Of a stretch of DNA of 64,000 nucleotides, positions 17,828 through 27,457 are shown one piece after another; position 1 is the first letter of the stretch, and the number at the start of each line of letters is the position of its first letter. The notes beneath the pieces are model-generated. The model saw only the letters and a list, made by a program, of their open reading frames with translations. It was not told the DNA's origin and did not search any database. Source of the DNA: Francisella frigiditurris. Its GTDB lineage: Bacteria > Pseudomonadota > Gammaproteobacteria > Francisellales > Francisellaceae. The stretch covers positions 1,548,501-1,612,500 of the forward strand of contig NZ_CP009654.1 in the NCBI RefSeq assembly GCF_001880225.1. The letters run 5' to 3'. Both the position numbers and the translations under genes were made by a program.

Positions 17828-19012
17828 CTATTTCTCTAAAATTCTTTCTCTTTTATAAAATAAAACAATTAACATAACCATTATAAAAATCGCCACAGTC
17901 ATAGAATATAAACCTACTCTAAATCTAGATTCATCAACAATAAAGTAAGCAAATAAAATTCCAAAGCCTATACTACTCGTTCTACCTAAAGCATAAATAG
18001 AATTAGTGCCTATAGCCCTTACTTCTGTTGGAAACTCTGTAGCTGCATATTGTGCCCAAGTAATATTATAGCCGCCACCAATAAACCCAATTATGATTCC
18101 ATAAATTAATAAACACTTCTCTGAAATATATGGATAACTAAATATAGCTATTATAAAAATAATCAAATTTAATATAAAAAACAAATTTGGTGAACGAAAA
18201 TACTGATTATAAAAACCACTTATAATACAACTAATAATATTTCCTATAAAAAAACCAAATAAAAATAGTTTAACTGATATTCCAAATGTTTCCTCTGCAG
18301 AAATGAACTTTATCATTGCAAACATTACTGTAATAGTAAAAAAATATGGAATTGTTATCAGAAAATTCATAAAAAGTGATTTACTATGTTTTTTTAATAA
18401 AGTAATTAGACTTCCTGCTTTTCCAGTCTTCGCAGTATTATATAGTTTTATAAATTCTGGTGATTCTTCTAATGAGTTCCTAAAAACATAGATAAGTAGC
18501 CCAGCTAATCCACCTACTACAAACATCAACTTCCATGACAATACTCCCACAAAAGTAGCTGTGACTCCACCTAGCACTCCTAAAATATAAAGAAAACTCA
18601 TTCCCCATGCTGCAAATTTTCTAGGAAAAAACTCTACTATAAGCACAGTTGAAACACCAAACTCACTAGCCAAGCCTAAATATGCTAAAAATCTAAGTGC
18701 TAAGAAAAACTCAAAATTAGTTGCCACCACTGATAAAAGAGTAGTCATAGAATAAAGCAAAATACTATATTTAATAACAGTTATCCTACCAAACTTATCT
18801 GCTAAAGAACCAAATAGTAAAGCTCCTGCTAAAATTCCTGCCATCTGAATATTACTAACTAGATAATATGTTTGCTGTATTTCTGTAGTGTTTGTCATTA
18901 AAAATTGTTCTTTAAACAAATCCACATATGAAACACTTATAACTGTAAGGTCATAAAAATCTATAAAATAGCCTAAGCAGAGAATTACTAAAATCCATTT
19001 TGCATTTTTCAT
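17828..19012 (-). CDS. MFS transporter
   Basis: A 394-residue protein with about twelve membrane helices. The motif LFGSLADKFGRI (about 67-78) between helices 2 and 3 is the MFS signature, and an RFLAYLGLASEFG segment follows in helix 4. It resembles the sugar/metabolite porter branch and could belong to the Francisella phagosomal transporter (Fpt/Pht) set, which is a family guess. The substrate is unknown. Because its stop is 3 nt before coaBC, import of a coenzyme A precursor is a possible but untested role. Confidence 0.85.
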   Translation of the reverse strand: MKNAKWILVILCLGYFIDFYDLTVISVSYVDLFKEQFLMTNTTEIQQTYYLVSNIQMAGILAGALLFGSLADKFGRITVIKYSILLYSMTTLLSVVATNFEFFLALRFLAYLGLASEFGVSTVLIVEFFPRKFAAWGMSFLYILGVLGGVTATFVGVLSWKLMFVVGGLAGLLIYVFRNSLEESPEFIKLYNTAKTGKAGSLITLLKKHSKSLFMNFLITIPYFFTITVMFAMIKFISAEETFGISVKLFLFGFFIGNIISCIISGFYNQYFRSPNLFFILNLIIFIIAIFSYPYISEKCLLIYGIIIGFIGGGYNITWAQYAATEFPTEVRAIGTNSIYALGRTSSIGFGILFAYFIVDESRFRVGLYSMTVAIFIMVMLIVLFYKRERILEK

Positions 19013-19084
19013 TGCTAAAACAAATTGATAATATTATGAATTATTATAATTAGATAAACTCTTAATAACTATAGATAATAAAGA

Positions 19085-20596
19085 TTAATCAACGATAATA
19101 TTTTTCTCATTTGCTGTTTCTTTACAGAACGCTATATAACGCTTATCAGTAACAAACCAATAGAATATAGCACCAACAATACCTTCTACAAGATAATTAT
19201 TCATTGGTGAACAGATACAAATAAAGATAATAAATGGTAAAACTAATGGTAGAAGTTTTTTAAAACCAATTCTTCTAAACTCTATACTTCCATATATAGT
19301 CATTAATACTATAAGTATAACACTCATATTAATATTTGTTTGAATCTCAACAGTATTTAATAGTAGTGTTAATACCACAAATACAACCAAACCAAAAAGT
19401 CTTGTACGAGGAGCTAAAGCACCCATACTGACAGGAGCTGCCATATAACCAATAATATGAAAACCTGTCACAACCAGCATTAATCCTGCCCAGTTATCTG
19501 AGAAAAACAAAAAAATAACAGCTAAGATAAAGTTAGCTAAAAGTGATCTACGTGAAATATTAACAACTGGAGTAAGCTTTGCAAAGTATCTTGGCATTTG
19601 ACCTTCAGAAGACATTGCATATAGCATTCTAGAAGATGCTCCTAAGTAACTATATCCTGTTGCCGATGGGCTAATAACACTATCAATTATTAATAATATT
19701 GATATATAACCAAGGCCTAATAATGTAGCTAATTGTAATAAAGGTGATTCAAAATCTAAACCTTGCCATCCACCTTTACTAAGTAAATATTCATGAGGAA
19801 CTGCTTGCATAAATGCATATTGTAGTCCCATATATAAAAATAGAACTAACACTAAGGCTAATATGATTGCTAATGGGATATTTCTTCCTGGATTTTTGAC
19901 TTCACTAGCATAAGCAACTACTGTTTGAAAACCATTGAATGTATAAATCAAACCACCAGCAACAATCGCTGTTAAAGCAGATGTAAATCCAAATTGATCA
20001 TTATTAGGGATATCTGCTGAAAACATACTTACATGCTCATTACTATGTGTAAAAGCATATACTGTAAATATTACAACAATAATCGCAGGAACTGCCATTT
20101 TAAATACTGTAATGGCATTATTTACTTTTGCTAAAACTTTTACTCCATAAAAGTTAATAAAAAAATAGACTACTAATACTAGCAATGCAAAAACTGTTCC
20201 TGCAGTTGTTAATACATTATTTTGCATTAACCAATCCATATTTTTAACACCTGCTAAATATTGTGTAGTAGCTAATGCTTCAGAAGAAATCACTACAACA
20301 ATACCAAACCAGTTTGCAAAAGCAAATGGCATAGCAAATATACTATTATGTGATAGAGCACTAGATCTTGTAATAGCACCTCTCACAGGATATATAGAAA
20401 CGACTTTACCTAGACATAAAGCTATCATCAATACCAATAGTGCAGCTAAAATCCATGCCAAAAAGGCCCAATTTCCGGCATTTTTAGCTGTTAATTGTGC
20501 ACTAAATAGCCAACCTGATCCAACCATACAAGTCGCACCGATAAGCACTGCACTAAAAAGCGACATCTTTTTTACAGATACATTATTATCACTCAT
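19085..20596 (-). CDS. APC superfamily amino-acid permease
   Basis: A 503-residue protein with about twelve to fourteen membrane helices. The N-terminal GATCMVGSGWLFSAQ is the broken helix 1 of amino-acid/polyamine/organocation carriers, and GGLIYTFNGFQTVVAYASEVKNP matches the conserved helix 6-loop region. The exact amino acid cannot be told; aspartate:proton symporter relatives are a reasonable match. It lies 148 nt downstream of putA on the same strand, so proline or glutamate transport tied to proline catabolism is plausible, but the gap is large enough for its own promoter. Confidence 0.85.
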   Translation of the reverse strand: MSDNNVSVKKMSLFSAVLIGATCMVGSGWLFSAQLTAKNAGNWAFLAWILAALLVLMIALCLGKVVSIYPVRGAITRSSALSHNSIFAMPFAFANWFGIVVVISSEALATTQYLAGVKNMDWLMQNNVLTTAGTVFALLVLVVYFFINFYGVKVLAKVNNAITVFKMAVPAIIVVIFTVYAFTHSNEHVSMFSADIPNNDQFGFTSALTAIVAGGLIYTFNGFQTVVAYASEVKNPGRNIPLAIILALVLVLFLYMGLQYAFMQAVPHEYLLSKGGWQGLDFESPLLQLATLLGLGYISILLIIDSVISPSATGYSYLGASSRMLYAMSSEGQMPRYFAKLTPVVNISRRSLLANFILAVIFLFFSDNWAGLMLVVTGFHIIGYMAAPVSMGALAPRTRLFGLVVFVVLTLLLNTVEIQTNINMSVILIVLMTIYGSIEFRRIGFKKLLPLVLPFIIFICICSPMNNYLVEGIVGAIFYWFVTDKRYIAFCKETANEKNIIVD

Positions 20597-20744
20597 ACTT
20601 TTTCCCTATAATTAAATTAAAATCATGCTAAAAACAAATATTTATTTTTAGTTGTGATTGCTTGATAACTTTTAACATTTATTGATAAAAAAATTAAGAA
20701 CGTGATTTTAAATTATCACTAAGAATATGAGTTTACAATATTTT

Positions 20745-23700
20745 TTACTCCTCCAAACTCATTAAAGAAGCATTACCACCAGAAGCTGTAGTATCTACAC
20801 TAACCGTTTTTTCCACAACAAATCTTCTCATATAAAGTGGCGAAGCTGTTTCTATTGCTAACTTAGTACACTTACCATCTTTAGCTACACTTTCAGCTAT
20901 AAATGGAATAATAGCCCCTCTTCTAAGAGCTATTGCTTGCTGAACTTGTTTAACAGCTCTAATATTTCCAGAAAAAGCAACTAAAGCAACTTTACTATTA
21001 AATAATAAAGCCGATGTCAACTCTTCAGAATCACCCATAACTAGTTGCATAACTTTCTTATCAATTCCAGCTTTTAACATTAGTTTCACAATATTATAAG
21101 CAGTTAAATTTCCAGTATATGCTGGTTTAGCAACAACTGTATTACCAGCTAGTAAAGCAGCTACGGCCTGTCCAGCAAATCTAATTAATGAATCATCACT
21201 AGAACAAATACTTACAGCAACACCTCTACCTTGTAAACTAATTTCATCTATTTCACCAGTAGGTCCAGGTAAACGTGTTGGATGAGCAAACTCATTTCTA
21301 GCTTGTAGACAATAATAAGTTACTAACTGTAGAGTCTTATCAATCTGTATCTGAGCATCTTCAACATCTACGTTAGATTCTGATACTATACATGCAGCTA
21401 TACTATTTCTATTTTCTTCAAGTAGCTTAACAAATTTCTCAACAAGCTCCGCTCTTTTTTCTGCATTAGTTGAATTCCAAATATCAGCTGCACTACTAGA
21501 TATTGCTATCGCTTTATCTGCCATACCAGGAGTAGCTATATACATTCTTCCAATCACATCATTATTTTTACTTAATAGTTCTGTAGATATACCTTGACGA
21601 GCTCTTATATCTTCAATGATATTTGTCACTTTATAGCTAGACTTAATAAATCTGTGTGTATTTCTTTGATCTTCAGCTAGTTTTTCAGGATTATAAACTT
21701 GTTCAACAGCACCAACATCTGAAAGTTTCTCATTAGCAAGTCTATGCATATAGTAAGGCCCGCCAGCTTTCGGACCAGTACCAGATTTACCTTGTCCACC
21801 AAAAGGTTGAACACCAACTACAGCACCAACGATATTTCTATTCACATAAGTGTTACCTGCTTTAATATGATTTTTAACATAGTTCATAACTTCACTGATT
21901 CTACTATGAACTCCACAAGTTAAACCATATCCTGTAGCATTAATATCTTTAACAAGTTGTTTAAGTTTATTTCCTTTAAACCTCAATACGTGTAAAACTG
22001 GTCCAAACTGTTCTCTTCCAAGATCAGATAACTTGCTAATCTCAAACATCGCAGGTAATACATATGTACCATTTTTAGACTGCTCAGTTTCTGGAACTTG
22101 ATATAATAATTTGAATTTATTCTTTTTCTCTTCTATATAAGCATTTAAGTTATCTGCAGCTTCTTTATCAATAACTGGTCCCACATCAGTCTCTAAATAT
22201 TTAGAATCACCAACATTTAACTCTTTCATAGCTCCAATTATCATTTTAATATACGAATCTGCTATCTCTTCTTGTAAACATAATACTCTTAATGCTGAGC
22301 ATCTTTGACCAGCACTATCAAATGCTGACCTAATAACATCTCCTGTTACTTGCTCAGGTAATGCTGAAGAATCAACTATCATAGCATTTTGCCCACCAGT
22401 CTCTGCTATAAATGGAACTATTTCACCATCTTTATTAGCAAGTGCTTGATGAATAATATTAGCCACTTCTGTAGATCCTGTAAAAATAACCCCTTTTGTA
22501 AATGGACTTTTTACTAGAGCATCACCTACAGTTTCACCAGCTCCAGGCACAAATTGAACAACTCCTTTAGGAAGCCCAGCTTTATATAAAAGCTTTATAG
22601 CTTTATAAGCAATAATAGGAGTCTGCTCTGCTGGTTTTGCAACTACTGTATTACCAGCAGCTAGAGCAGCTGTAATTTGCCCTAAAAATATAGCTAATGG
22701 AAAATTCCAAGGACTTATACAAACCATAGGCCCTCTTCCACTAAGCTCAAGCTGTTTTAGATGTTCTGCTAAAGCAGGGATTTCTATTGGTGCTCCAAAT
22801 TCTCTACGAGCTTGTGCTGCATAGTAACGACAAAAATCAACAGCTTCCCTAACTTCATCAATTCCATTTGCTAAAGTTTTCCCAGCCTCTATCATAGCAA
22901 TTGCTATAAGCTGTTCAGTTTCTTTTTCTAATAAATCAGCAAACTTTTCTAAAATTTCCGCCCTAGTTTCAGCAGGAGTTTCATTCCATTCAGGAAATGC
23001 TCTTCTTGCCTCTTTTAAAGCTTTAATTGCTGCTTCTGAATCAGCATTTAATACACATCCTATTACTTCATTAGTATTAGGGTTTATTACATCTTCTATA
23101 TTATCTTTGCCAACTTTTAAACCTTCAATAATACACTTAGCCTTATAGTTTTTCTTATCAGTATATTTAGCTATAGTTGCATACATCTTATCTAACTGAG
23201 CAAAGTCTTCTATATTATGACCTTTTGAGTTTAATCTAGGCGCAAGTATATTTTTTGGATAAGGAATACTAGGATGTTGACCACAACCATGATCTATAGC
23301 TTTTTTAACAGGATCTTCTATTAGCTCTTCTATTGGTAAACCTTCATCAACTATTCTATTTACAAACGAACTATTTGCTCCATTTTCTAAAAGCCTTCTA
23401 ACTAAATATGCCAACAAATGTTTATGTCCACCAACTGGCGCATAAATTCTACATGGGATTCCACTATATTCTTCTTTACCAACTACATTATCATATAGAG
23501 CATCACCCATACCATGTAAACACTGAAACTCAAAATCAGTACTACCTTCAGCTAGCTCTAATACTACAGCTACTGTTTGAGCATTATGAGTAGCAAATTG
23601 TGGATAAATATATTTTGAATTTTCAAATAACTGTTTTACACAAGCTTGATATGAAACATCTGTGTGATATTTACGTGTGAATACCGGATAACCTTCAAGC

Positions 23701-24812
23701 CCCTGTTCTTGAGCATGTTTTATTTCAGCATCCCAATAAGCCCCTTTAACTAATCTAATCATAAATCTACGATTAGTTTTTTTAGCAAGATTAGCTAAGT
23801 AATCTAAAACATATGGAGCTCTCTTTTGGTATGCTTGAACTACGATACCAATTCCATCAAAACCTTCTAAAGATGGTTCATGAGCTAATCTTTCTACTAA
23901 TTCTAAAGAAATCTGTAATCTTTCAGTTTCTTCAGCATCAATATTCATGCCAACATTATATTCTTTAGCTAATTGAGTTAAATTTAATAGTTTAGGATAT
24001 AGCTCCTCATGAACTCTTTCATGCTTAGCTACTTCATATCGTGGGTGTAGTGCAGATAATTTAACAGATATACCAGGATTATCTTTAATTAATGGATTAT
24101 TAGCATAATTTGCAAGCTTTTCAACAGCATAAACATATTGGCTATAATAGTAGTCAGCATCTTCCATAGTCATTGCTGCTTCACCAAGCATATCATAAGA
24201 ATATGTATAACCTCTCTCAACTTTCTTTTGAGATACATTTAATGCCTCTTCAATTGTTTCGCCAAGCACATATTGTTTACCAACGATTTTCATTGCTTGT
24301 TTCATCGCTTTACGAATTACAGGCTCACTAGTCTTCTTAACAAAAGACTGAAAAACTTTTCTAAAACTTCTTTTCTTATTATCTCTAAGTATCTTACCTG
24401 TTAGCATTAAGCTCCAAGTAGCCGCATTTACGAATAGATGTTTTTCCATCCCAACATGCTCTTTCCATGCTGCACTAGTTAGTTTGTCTTTAATAAGTAA
24501 ATCTACAGTGTATGTATCAGGAATTCTTAATAAAGCTTCTGCTAAACACATAAGTACGATACCCTCTTCTGAAGATAAATCATACTCAATCATAAAAGCA
24601 TCTATCGCAGATTTTTTAAGTCTATTCTTTCTAACTGCTGCAACTAAATCATAAGCTCTCTGTCTTACTTTTGCCTTTTGAATACTATCCATTTCAGCCT
24701 TTTCAACAAGTTTTGAAACAGCTTCTTTTTCATTAGTAAGCCAAAAATTTGAGATATTCATAATCCCTGAAGAAATTTCATATTTTCCACTATGATTTAA
24801 TAGTTTATTCAT
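20745..24812 (-). CDS. putA: PutA: proline dehydrogenase / glutamate-semialdehyde dehydrogenase, long form
   Basis: Oxidises proline to glutamate in two channelled steps. The 1355 residues are arranged as an N-terminal helical region (1-250), a proline dehydrogenase barrel (about 250-500, with MIRLVKGAYW and APVGGHKHLLAYLVRRLLENG), a P5C dehydrogenase (about 575-1045, with Glu804 in AETGGQN and catalytic Cys838 in SAGQRCSALR) and a C-terminal ALDH-superfamily fold (about 1075-1355) lacking catalytic residues. There is no ribbon-helix-helix DNA-binding domain at the N-terminus, so it should not autoregulate as E. coli PutA does. The start codon is 21 nt after the sdhE stop. Confidence 0.96.
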   Translation of the reverse strand: MNKLLNHSGKYEISSGIMNISNFWLTNEKEAVSKLVEKAEMDSIQKAKVRQRAYDLVAAVRKNRLKKSAIDAFMIEYDLSSEEGIVLMCLAEALLRIPDTYTVDLLIKDKLTSAAWKEHVGMEKHLFVNAATWSLMLTGKILRDNKKRSFRKVFQSFVKKTSEPVIRKAMKQAMKIVGKQYVLGETIEEALNVSQKKVERGYTYSYDMLGEAAMTMEDADYYYSQYVYAVEKLANYANNPLIKDNPGISVKLSALHPRYEVAKHERVHEELYPKLLNLTQLAKEYNVGMNIDAEETERLQISLELVERLAHEPSLEGFDGIGIVVQAYQKRAPYVLDYLANLAKKTNRRFMIRLVKGAYWDAEIKHAQEQGLEGYPVFTRKYHTDVSYQACVKQLFENSKYIYPQFATHNAQTVAVVLELAEGSTDFEFQCLHGMGDALYDNVVGKEEYSGIPCRIYAPVGGHKHLLAYLVRRLLENGANSSFVNRIVDEGLPIEELIEDPVKKAIDHGCGQHPSIPYPKNILAPRLNSKGHNIEDFAQLDKMYATIAKYTDKKNYKAKCIIEGLKVGKDNIEDVINPNTNEVIGCVLNADSEAAIKALKEARRAFPEWNETPAETRAEILEKFADLLEKETEQLIAIAMIEAGKTLANGIDEVREAVDFCRYYAAQARREFGAPIEIPALAEHLKQLELSGRGPMVCISPWNFPLAIFLGQITAALAAGNTVVAKPAEQTPIIAYKAIKLLYKAGLPKGVVQFVPGAGETVGDALVKSPFTKGVIFTGSTEVANIIHQALANKDGEIVPFIAETGGQNAMIVDSSALPEQVTGDVIRSAFDSAGQRCSALRVLCLQEEIADSYIKMIIGAMKELNVGDSKYLETDVGPVIDKEAADNLNAYIEEKKNKFKLLYQVPETEQSKNGTYVLPAMFEISKLSDLGREQFGPVLHVLRFKGNKLKQLVKDINATGYGLTCGVHSRISEVMNYVKNHIKAGNTYVNRNIVGAVVGVQPFGGQGKSGTGPKAGGPYYMHRLANEKLSDVGAVEQVYNPEKLAEDQRNTHRFIKSSYKVTNIIEDIRARQGISTELLSKNNDVIGRMYIATPGMADKAIAISSSAADIWNSTNAEKRAELVEKFVKLLEENRNSIAACIVSESNVDVEDAQIQIDKTLQLVTYYCLQARNEFAHPTRLPGPTGEIDEISLQGRGVAVSICSSDDSLIRFAGQAVAALLAGNTVVAKPAYTGNLTAYNIVKLMLKAGIDKKVMQLVMGDSEELTSALLFNSKVALVAFSGNIRAVKQVQQAIALRRGAIIPFIAESVAKDGKCTKLAIETASPLYMRRFVVEKTVSVDTTASGGNASLMSLEE

Positions 24813-24833
24813 AACACCTCTTATTTACTTATC

Positions 24834-25124
24834 TTATTTACTTAAATTAACTTCGTTATATTCTTTTTTAGTTTTTATTATTTTTTTTACTAAAGATTCA
24901 AATCTATCTAGGGATTTAACGCCTTTAAAAAGCCAATCAAACATATCGTTATCTTCGGAAGTTAAAAACTCTATAAATAGCTTTTTATCTTCAATAGATT
25001 CTTTTATATACTTTTCTTCTAAATAAGGCTTAAGCATTATATCTAACTCAAGCATTCCTCTTCTTGCTGAATATTTTATCTTATCTAAAGAATAGAATAT
25101 TGGATTATCACTTTTTATTAACAT
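24834..25124 (-). CDS. sdhE: SdhE-like flavoprotein assembly factor
   Basis: A 96-residue protein with the family motif RRGMLELD at 21-28, including the RGxxE core (Arg22, Gly23, Glu26). It is small and all-helical, as expected of SdhE/Sdh5 (YgfY) proteins, which help attach FAD to succinate dehydrogenase. Here it stands 21 nt upstream of putA, not beside sdh genes. Whether it acts on PutA, whose FAD is non-covalent in known enzymes, or only on succinate dehydrogenase, is open. The C-terminal third is lysine-rich and longer than needed for the fold. Confidence 0.85.
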   Translation of the reverse strand: MLIKSDNPIFYSLDKIKYSARRGMLELDIMLKPYLEEKYIKESIEDKKLFIEFLTSEDNDMFDWLFKGVKSLDRFESLVKKIIKTKKEYNEVNLSK

Positions 25125-25333
25125 TAAAATTTACTATATTTACATGTATTCGTATAAAGTCTATACCTATTATTGGCTATATCCAAGAGGGTAAATTTAA
25201 TTTTATTTAGGATTTATTCTTTAAATTATTTAATCATTTATGTATTATTGCTGGAATAAGACTTTTTATTTTCAAAAAAGTTACTAAAATTCATATTTTT
25301 CGCCTAAATATTACATTTAAATAAGGACTAATA

Positions 25334-25720
25334 ATGGCAAGCGATAATCAAACTTTAATAAATATTTTAAACAACGTTGATGAACTAGAATTGTTTAAAA
25401 ATGTATCAGAAGAATGGTCAACTATTCTTAATGAACATAATGAAGAAATAAAAGTAAAAAAATTATACTCAGCTTTAATAAAGGAAAGTATCAGAAGAGA
25501 GACTGCTGAAAGACTTGCTAAAGATGCAAGATCTTACTCAGATTTAATTCAAGAGCAAAGTAAGCAAAGGCTATCTGACTTAAAAGAAAATTTAGAAAAC
25601 CAGATAACTTTTTTAAGACAACAAATAAAATCATTAAAAGAAGAATCTGCTAAAAATCTTGACTATTATAGAGAGCAACTTCAAAAAGCTACAAAAAGAT
25701 TAGTTGAAAATAAACAATAA
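25334..25720 (+). CDS. Hypothetical coiled-coil protein
   Basis: A 128-residue soluble protein with AAGGA ahead of its ATG. Residues 1-50 are predicted helical and acidic; residues 50-125 form a continuous charged coiled coil with heptad-like Leu/Ile spacing and repeated KEN/KEE and REQL segments. There is no signal peptide, membrane segment or catalytic motif. I do not recognise a family. It is divergent from sdhE (209 nt between) and convergent with aroB (3-nt gap), so it is transcribed alone. Confidence 0.7.
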   Translation: MASDNQTLINILNNVDELELFKNVSEEWSTILNEHNEEIKVKKLYSALIKESIRRETAERLAKDARSYSDLIQEQSKQRLSDLKENLENQITFLRQQIKSLKEESAKNLDYYREQLQKATKRLVENKQ

Positions 25721-25723
25721 TTG

Positions 25724-26806
25724 TTAAAAATATTTACTTAGAAACTTTTTCACTTTAGCTTCCTCAACTTTTATAACTTCTAAGTTGCCTATATTACTCA
25801 TAAGTATAAATTTGATTTCGCCTTTATCGTTTTTCTTATCTAATAACATAGCATTATAGAATTCTTCTTGCCCTATTTCTTTTGGAAGCTCAGAAGGAAT
25901 GTTGAATGCTCGCAATAGTTTAGAAACTTTTTCTATAATATCTTTATTAATTAAGCCTAGGAAACTAGAAAAATCCATAGCCATGTACATACCAACACCA
26001 ACAGCTTCACCATGCTTTAGGCCTCTGTACTTTTGGCATTTTTCGATAGCATGTCCAAACGTATGACCAAAGTTTAAAAGAGCTCTTCTACCAGTAAGAT
26101 CATATTCATCTACTGCAACAATTTGTGCTTTTATCTCACAACTTTTTTTAACCATCTCTATTAAAACTTTAGGATCTTTTTTATTAATAGACTCAATATT
26201 TTCACACAAGAAGTTAAAAAAACTTTCTGATATACAGCCATATTTAGATACTTCAGCCATTCCTGAGATATATTCTCTTTCAGGCAAAGTTTTATAAAAT
26301 TGTGGTGATGTATAAACCAATTTAGGCTGATAAAATGTACCTATCATATTTTTGCCTAATTGATGATTTATTGCTGTTTTACCACCAACTGAAGAATCTA
26401 CTTGTGATAAAAGAGTAGTTGGTATTTGAATAAAATCTACTCCTCTTTGATATATAGATGCTGCAAAACCAGTTATATCCCCGATAACTCCTCCACCTAG
26501 TGCAATAAGCATAGTAGCGCTTCTAGTATAGTTATTTTCAAGTAAAGAATTTATTATTTTATCTAAACTCTGTTGAGACTTGAATTCTTCACCATCATCT
26601 AAAATACAAATACTAACCTCTTTTGCTTCAGCTTTTATAGAGCTTAGGAACTTGTCTAGATAAATCTTTTCTATTGTTGTATTAGTAACTATGAGAACTT
26701 GCTTCTGATTTATAAAATTTGATATATAAGAAAAATTCAGCTCACTATCTAAAATAATTTCATAATTATTGCTAGATGTTGGCTGAACATTAAGTTTAGT
26801 TATCAC
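25724..26806 (-). CDS. aroB: 3-Dehydroquinate synthase
   Basis: Second step of the shikimate pathway, converting DAHP to 3-dehydroquinate with NAD and zinc. It is 360 residues. It shows [42 protein letters not shown] and the metal-site [11 protein letters not shown] motif. The start is GTG and overlaps the TGA of aroK (GTGA, 4 nt), a coupled arrangement. It is the last gene of the pilMNOPQ-aroK-aroB run on the minus strand. Confidence 0.96.
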   Translation of the reverse strand: MITKLNVQPTSSNNYEIILDSELNFSYISNFINQKQVLIVTNTTIEKIYLDKFLSSIKAEAKEVSICILDDGEEFKSQQSLDKIINSLLENNYTRSATMLIALGGGVIGDITGFAASIYQRGVDFIQIPTTLLSQVDSSVGGKTAINHQLGKNMIGTFYQPKLVYTSPQFYKTLPEREYISGMAEVSKYGCISESFFNFLCENIESINKKDPKVLIEMVKKSCEIKAQIVAVDEYDLTGRRALLNFGHTFGHAIEKCQKYRGLKHGEAVGVGMYMAMDFSSFLGLINKDIIEKVSKLLRAFNIPSELPKEIGQEEFYNAMLLDKKNDKGEIKFILMSNIGNLEVIKVEEAKVKKFLSKYF

Positions 26807-27333
26807 AGAGGAGACTCTTCGACTAAGAAGTTTGAAATTTTACTAACTATATTTTTTACTGTTGCTCCATTAGTCTCTACAACAACATCAGCTATACTTC
26901 TATAAAGGGGCTCTCTTTCTTCCATAAGTTGCTTTAGTACGCCCTCTCTATCATCTACTCTTAACAAAGGTCTTTTAGTATCTTTTGATGTTCTTTCAAG
27001 CTGTTGCTCTATCGTTGCCTGCAAGTATACAACCTTACCTCTTGAAGAAAGTAATGATCTAGTATCAGCATCTAAAATAGCTCCACCGCCTGTTGCTAAA
27101 ACGATGTTTTGCTTTTCAGTTAGAATATCTGCTATAACACTTTTTTCTCTTTGTCTGAAGCCCTCTTCACCTTCGATATCAAATATCCAGTTTATATCAA
27201 CTCCACATTTTTCCTCTATCACGCTATCAGAATCTATAAATTCACGTTTTAATTCTTTAGCTAATTGCTTACCTATAGTAGATTTACCTGCACCAACAGG
27301 CCCTATTAGAAAGATATTTTTTGTTCTAATCAT
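26803..27333 (-). CDS. aroK: Shikimate kinase
   Basis: Phosphorylates shikimate at the 3-OH. It is 176 residues with Walker [10 protein letters not shown] at 11-19, shikimate-site acidic residues in [10 protein letters not shown], the TGGGAI loop and the LID region RPLLRVDDR. It lies 124 nt after pilQ and overlaps aroB by 4 nt. A TATAAT hexamer on the minus strand at 27356-27361, about 22 nt before the ATG, suggests a promoter of its own, but the upstream -35 element is weak. Confidence 0.95.
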   Translation of the reverse strand: MIRTKNIFLIGPVGAGKSTIGKQLAKELKREFIDSDSVIEEKCGVDINWIFDIEGEEGFRQREKSVIADILTEKQNIVLATGGGAILDADTRSLLSSRGKVVYLQATIEQQLERTSKDTKRPLLRVDDREGVLKQLMEEREPLYRSIADVVVETNGATVKNIVSKISNFLVEESPL

Positions 27334-27457
27334 TATTTTTCTTAAAGCTTATTTGATTATACACAGTGATAGTAGTTACTAATCACACCTTTTATATCTT
27401 AAAATCGTAGACTATATAAAATACCTAAAAATCTCTGTTTTTTCAATAAAATTTTAT

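Noticed and set aside
20597..20744. Hairpin terminator between putA and the permease
   Set aside because: Stems of five to seven A/T-rich pairs are present but are weak and common in this DNA, so not reported as a terminator.
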